A DNA stretch of 64,000 nucleotides, from NCBI RefSeq assembly GCF_026151205.1, contig NC_087083.1, forward strand, positions 2,172,501 through 2,236,500, read 5' to 3'. This document shows positions 62,801 through 64,000 of this stretch, piece by piece. Within the stretch, counting starts at the first letter, position 1, and each line of letters opens with the position of its first letter. Both the position numbers and the translations under genes were made by a program. Under the pieces are notes generated by a model. The model was not told the DNA's origin. It searched no databases and worked only from the letters and a program-made list of their open reading frames with translations. The stretch is from Bolinopsis microptera. Lineage: Eukaryota; Ctenophora; Tentaculata; Lobata; Bolinopsidae.

Positions 62801-63047
62801 GCGGAAATCTCTCCTACTGCATGAGCAAGGTTTGTTAAAATATGTTATCCAGCAAATTCAATCCACGAAAATTTGGACAACATTTACAACTAGAGTACGT
62901 TTAATAAGCTTGATGCAGGTGAAAGAGTTGTTCAATTAAAAAATGTTGTATTTGCTAGTTGGCTACAGAACATTGATCATATTGATTATTGATGACTGAA
63001 GTTGATTCTTAGTTTCTGATTGAAATCGTTGTGTAAATTTTAACATG
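59865..63047. other. intergenic, no supported gene
   Basis: This should include the promoter of the minus-strand gene just right of 59864, but no clear TATA or initiator stands out. A G run occurs at 60538-60555. At 61385-61480 a unit of about 35 bp (AATTCCAACTAGCACTTAATTCCAACGGTGC type) is repeated about three times. Reading frames such as 61768-61550 (minus) and 61852-62067 (plus) have no supporting features. Confidence 0.4.
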
Positions 63048-63426
63048 CAGTCAAACCATTCTATAGTAGGCCTCTCGGGGAAACAAAAAGCTCACAGCCG
63101 CGGTATATAAAACCCCGATATACAGCTTTATATGCTCCCAGTGTATGTAATCTCTCAAACTACCTGTCAAGCGTCTCACATATCCCATTAGGGCCTTATA
63201 TTTTTATATGCACGTATGGTCATGGATTACAGGATTACAGCTCGACAATCGACATGTTCTAAAATCACCACCAATTAATGTGATCGGAGCTATAATAGAT
63301 CACAGTTATTGCACAAAACTATAGCTAATTAACTAAACGTTTGTGAGAAAAGAAGAGGCCCGGTATATCGAGGTACCCGGTATATAATAGAGAGGCACGG
63401 TATATAAAAGTATAAAGGTTTGGCTG
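63048..63426. mobile_element. pogo/Tigger-like MITE
   Basis: The left end CAGTCAAACCATTCTATAG and the right end (inverse CAGCCAAACCTTTATA) resemble terminal repeats of pogo/Tigger-type elements. The interior repeats the CGGTATAT(A) motif. The right end overlaps a perfect 34-bp hairpin (63424-63457), followed by a second CAGTCAAACC start at 63455. Target duplication is unclear. Confidence 0.5.
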
Positions 63427-63591
63427 TATTCACTATAGTTATCTATAGTGAATACAGTCAAACCTTTACAGTCAAACCCTTTTTATATATACGAAACGTA
63501 GAAAGACAAATAATGTGTAATGATTCAAATAATATCATAATCATTCAACGTGGTAAAATATATTTTACATAACATTTTAATCTATTTTCAG

Positions 63592-64000
63592 CTAAGGATG
63601 GCTCCTGCTGCAGATGGCTGTTGCCATCATTCCCAATCCTCCAAAGAGCTAAGAGGGAAGATTCTGAAAGCATTTTTATATGACTCAAAACACAAATCTT
63701 TCCAAGACCTCAAAGACGGAGCCTTCTCCATAAAGGATCACCTCAAAGATCACAAAAATGTGGATGCAACCGTGAAGGAGCTAAAAATCGCTGCCAAACC
63801 AGATTTCAGCGTGTTCATAGAGGAGGACATGCGAGAAATTCAAAGAATTTCCGACCAGTTACAGAGAAAACCAATTAACAATGTGATTAACGCATTTCGT
63901 TACCTCAGGACAGCCTGTCCTAACAGCACGTTTGTTGATCATCTAGCCAGAGTGACCTTCCAGAACCACCCAGCCAGTAGAAACGTCCCCCTTCCAGCTC
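63592..64000 (+). CDS. 5' coding part of an unrecognised gene, cut by the window edge
   Basis: An acceptor (TCTATTTTCAG) at 63591 is followed after 6 bp by ATG (63598) and a frame open to the window end, 134 codons. It starts MAPAADGCCHHSQSSKELRG and contains KAFLYDSKHKSFQDLKDGAF, EDMREIQRISDQLQRKPINN and FRYLRTACPNSTFVDHLARV. It is hydrophilic and mostly helical in character, with no signal peptide or membrane segment. The acceptor before the ATG implies a 5' UTR intron. Start and frame are supported by length and composition. I do not recognise the family. Confidence 0.6.

Overview
The window is nuclear DNA from an animal. It has many-exon genes with GT-AG introns, a Pol III tRNA gene inside an intron, several families of decayed retroelements, short DNA transposons and a large tandem satellite. 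Base composition is AT-rich. The retroelement relics, especially repeated fragments carrying a restriction-like endonuclease type C-terminal module, remind me of cnidarian genomes. The species assignment is only an inference.

Layout: 0-17.4 kb is gene-poor and full of transposon debris. It holds LINE tails, five fragments of one RT/RLE-like family (one interrupted by a hAT-type insertion with an 8-bp target duplication), a Harbinger-like MITE, and exon-like pieces of an unrecognised minus-strand gene at 12.9-13.8 kb. From 18.5 to 44.6 kb on the plus strand lies a complete HECTD1-type E3 ubiquitin ligase gene. I could trace 44 coding exons with consistent splice phases (about 2,746 residues), apart from one internal frameshift at about 38.80 kb. 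Its introns contain a LINE, a Penelope-like relic, tRNA-Ala(TGC), MITEs and many minisatellites. From 59.9 down to 45.4 kb on the minus strand is a second gene that I reconstruct as 8 exons. It encodes a 319-residue secreted, cysteine-rich protein, probably GPI-anchored. One of its introns holds a satellite of about 10 kb made of 367-bp units, itself split by a LINE. The two genes converge tail to tail. At the right edge (63.6 kb onward) the 5' coding part of another plus-strand gene begins.

The most striking feature is that tandem repeats in both genes repeatedly sit across or directly against splice sites. Four HECTD1 acceptors are tandemly multiplied together with the first bases of their exons (27, 5, 7 and 2 copies). 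In the second gene one donor is present 7 times and one acceptor twice. In three HECTD1 cases the repeat unit begins with GT and ends with AG, so each unit could formally behave as a removable intron. Many other introns carry minisatellites that begin at or just after the donor. This looks like splice-junction-anchored tandem duplication, a possible nursery for new introns or alternative isoforms.
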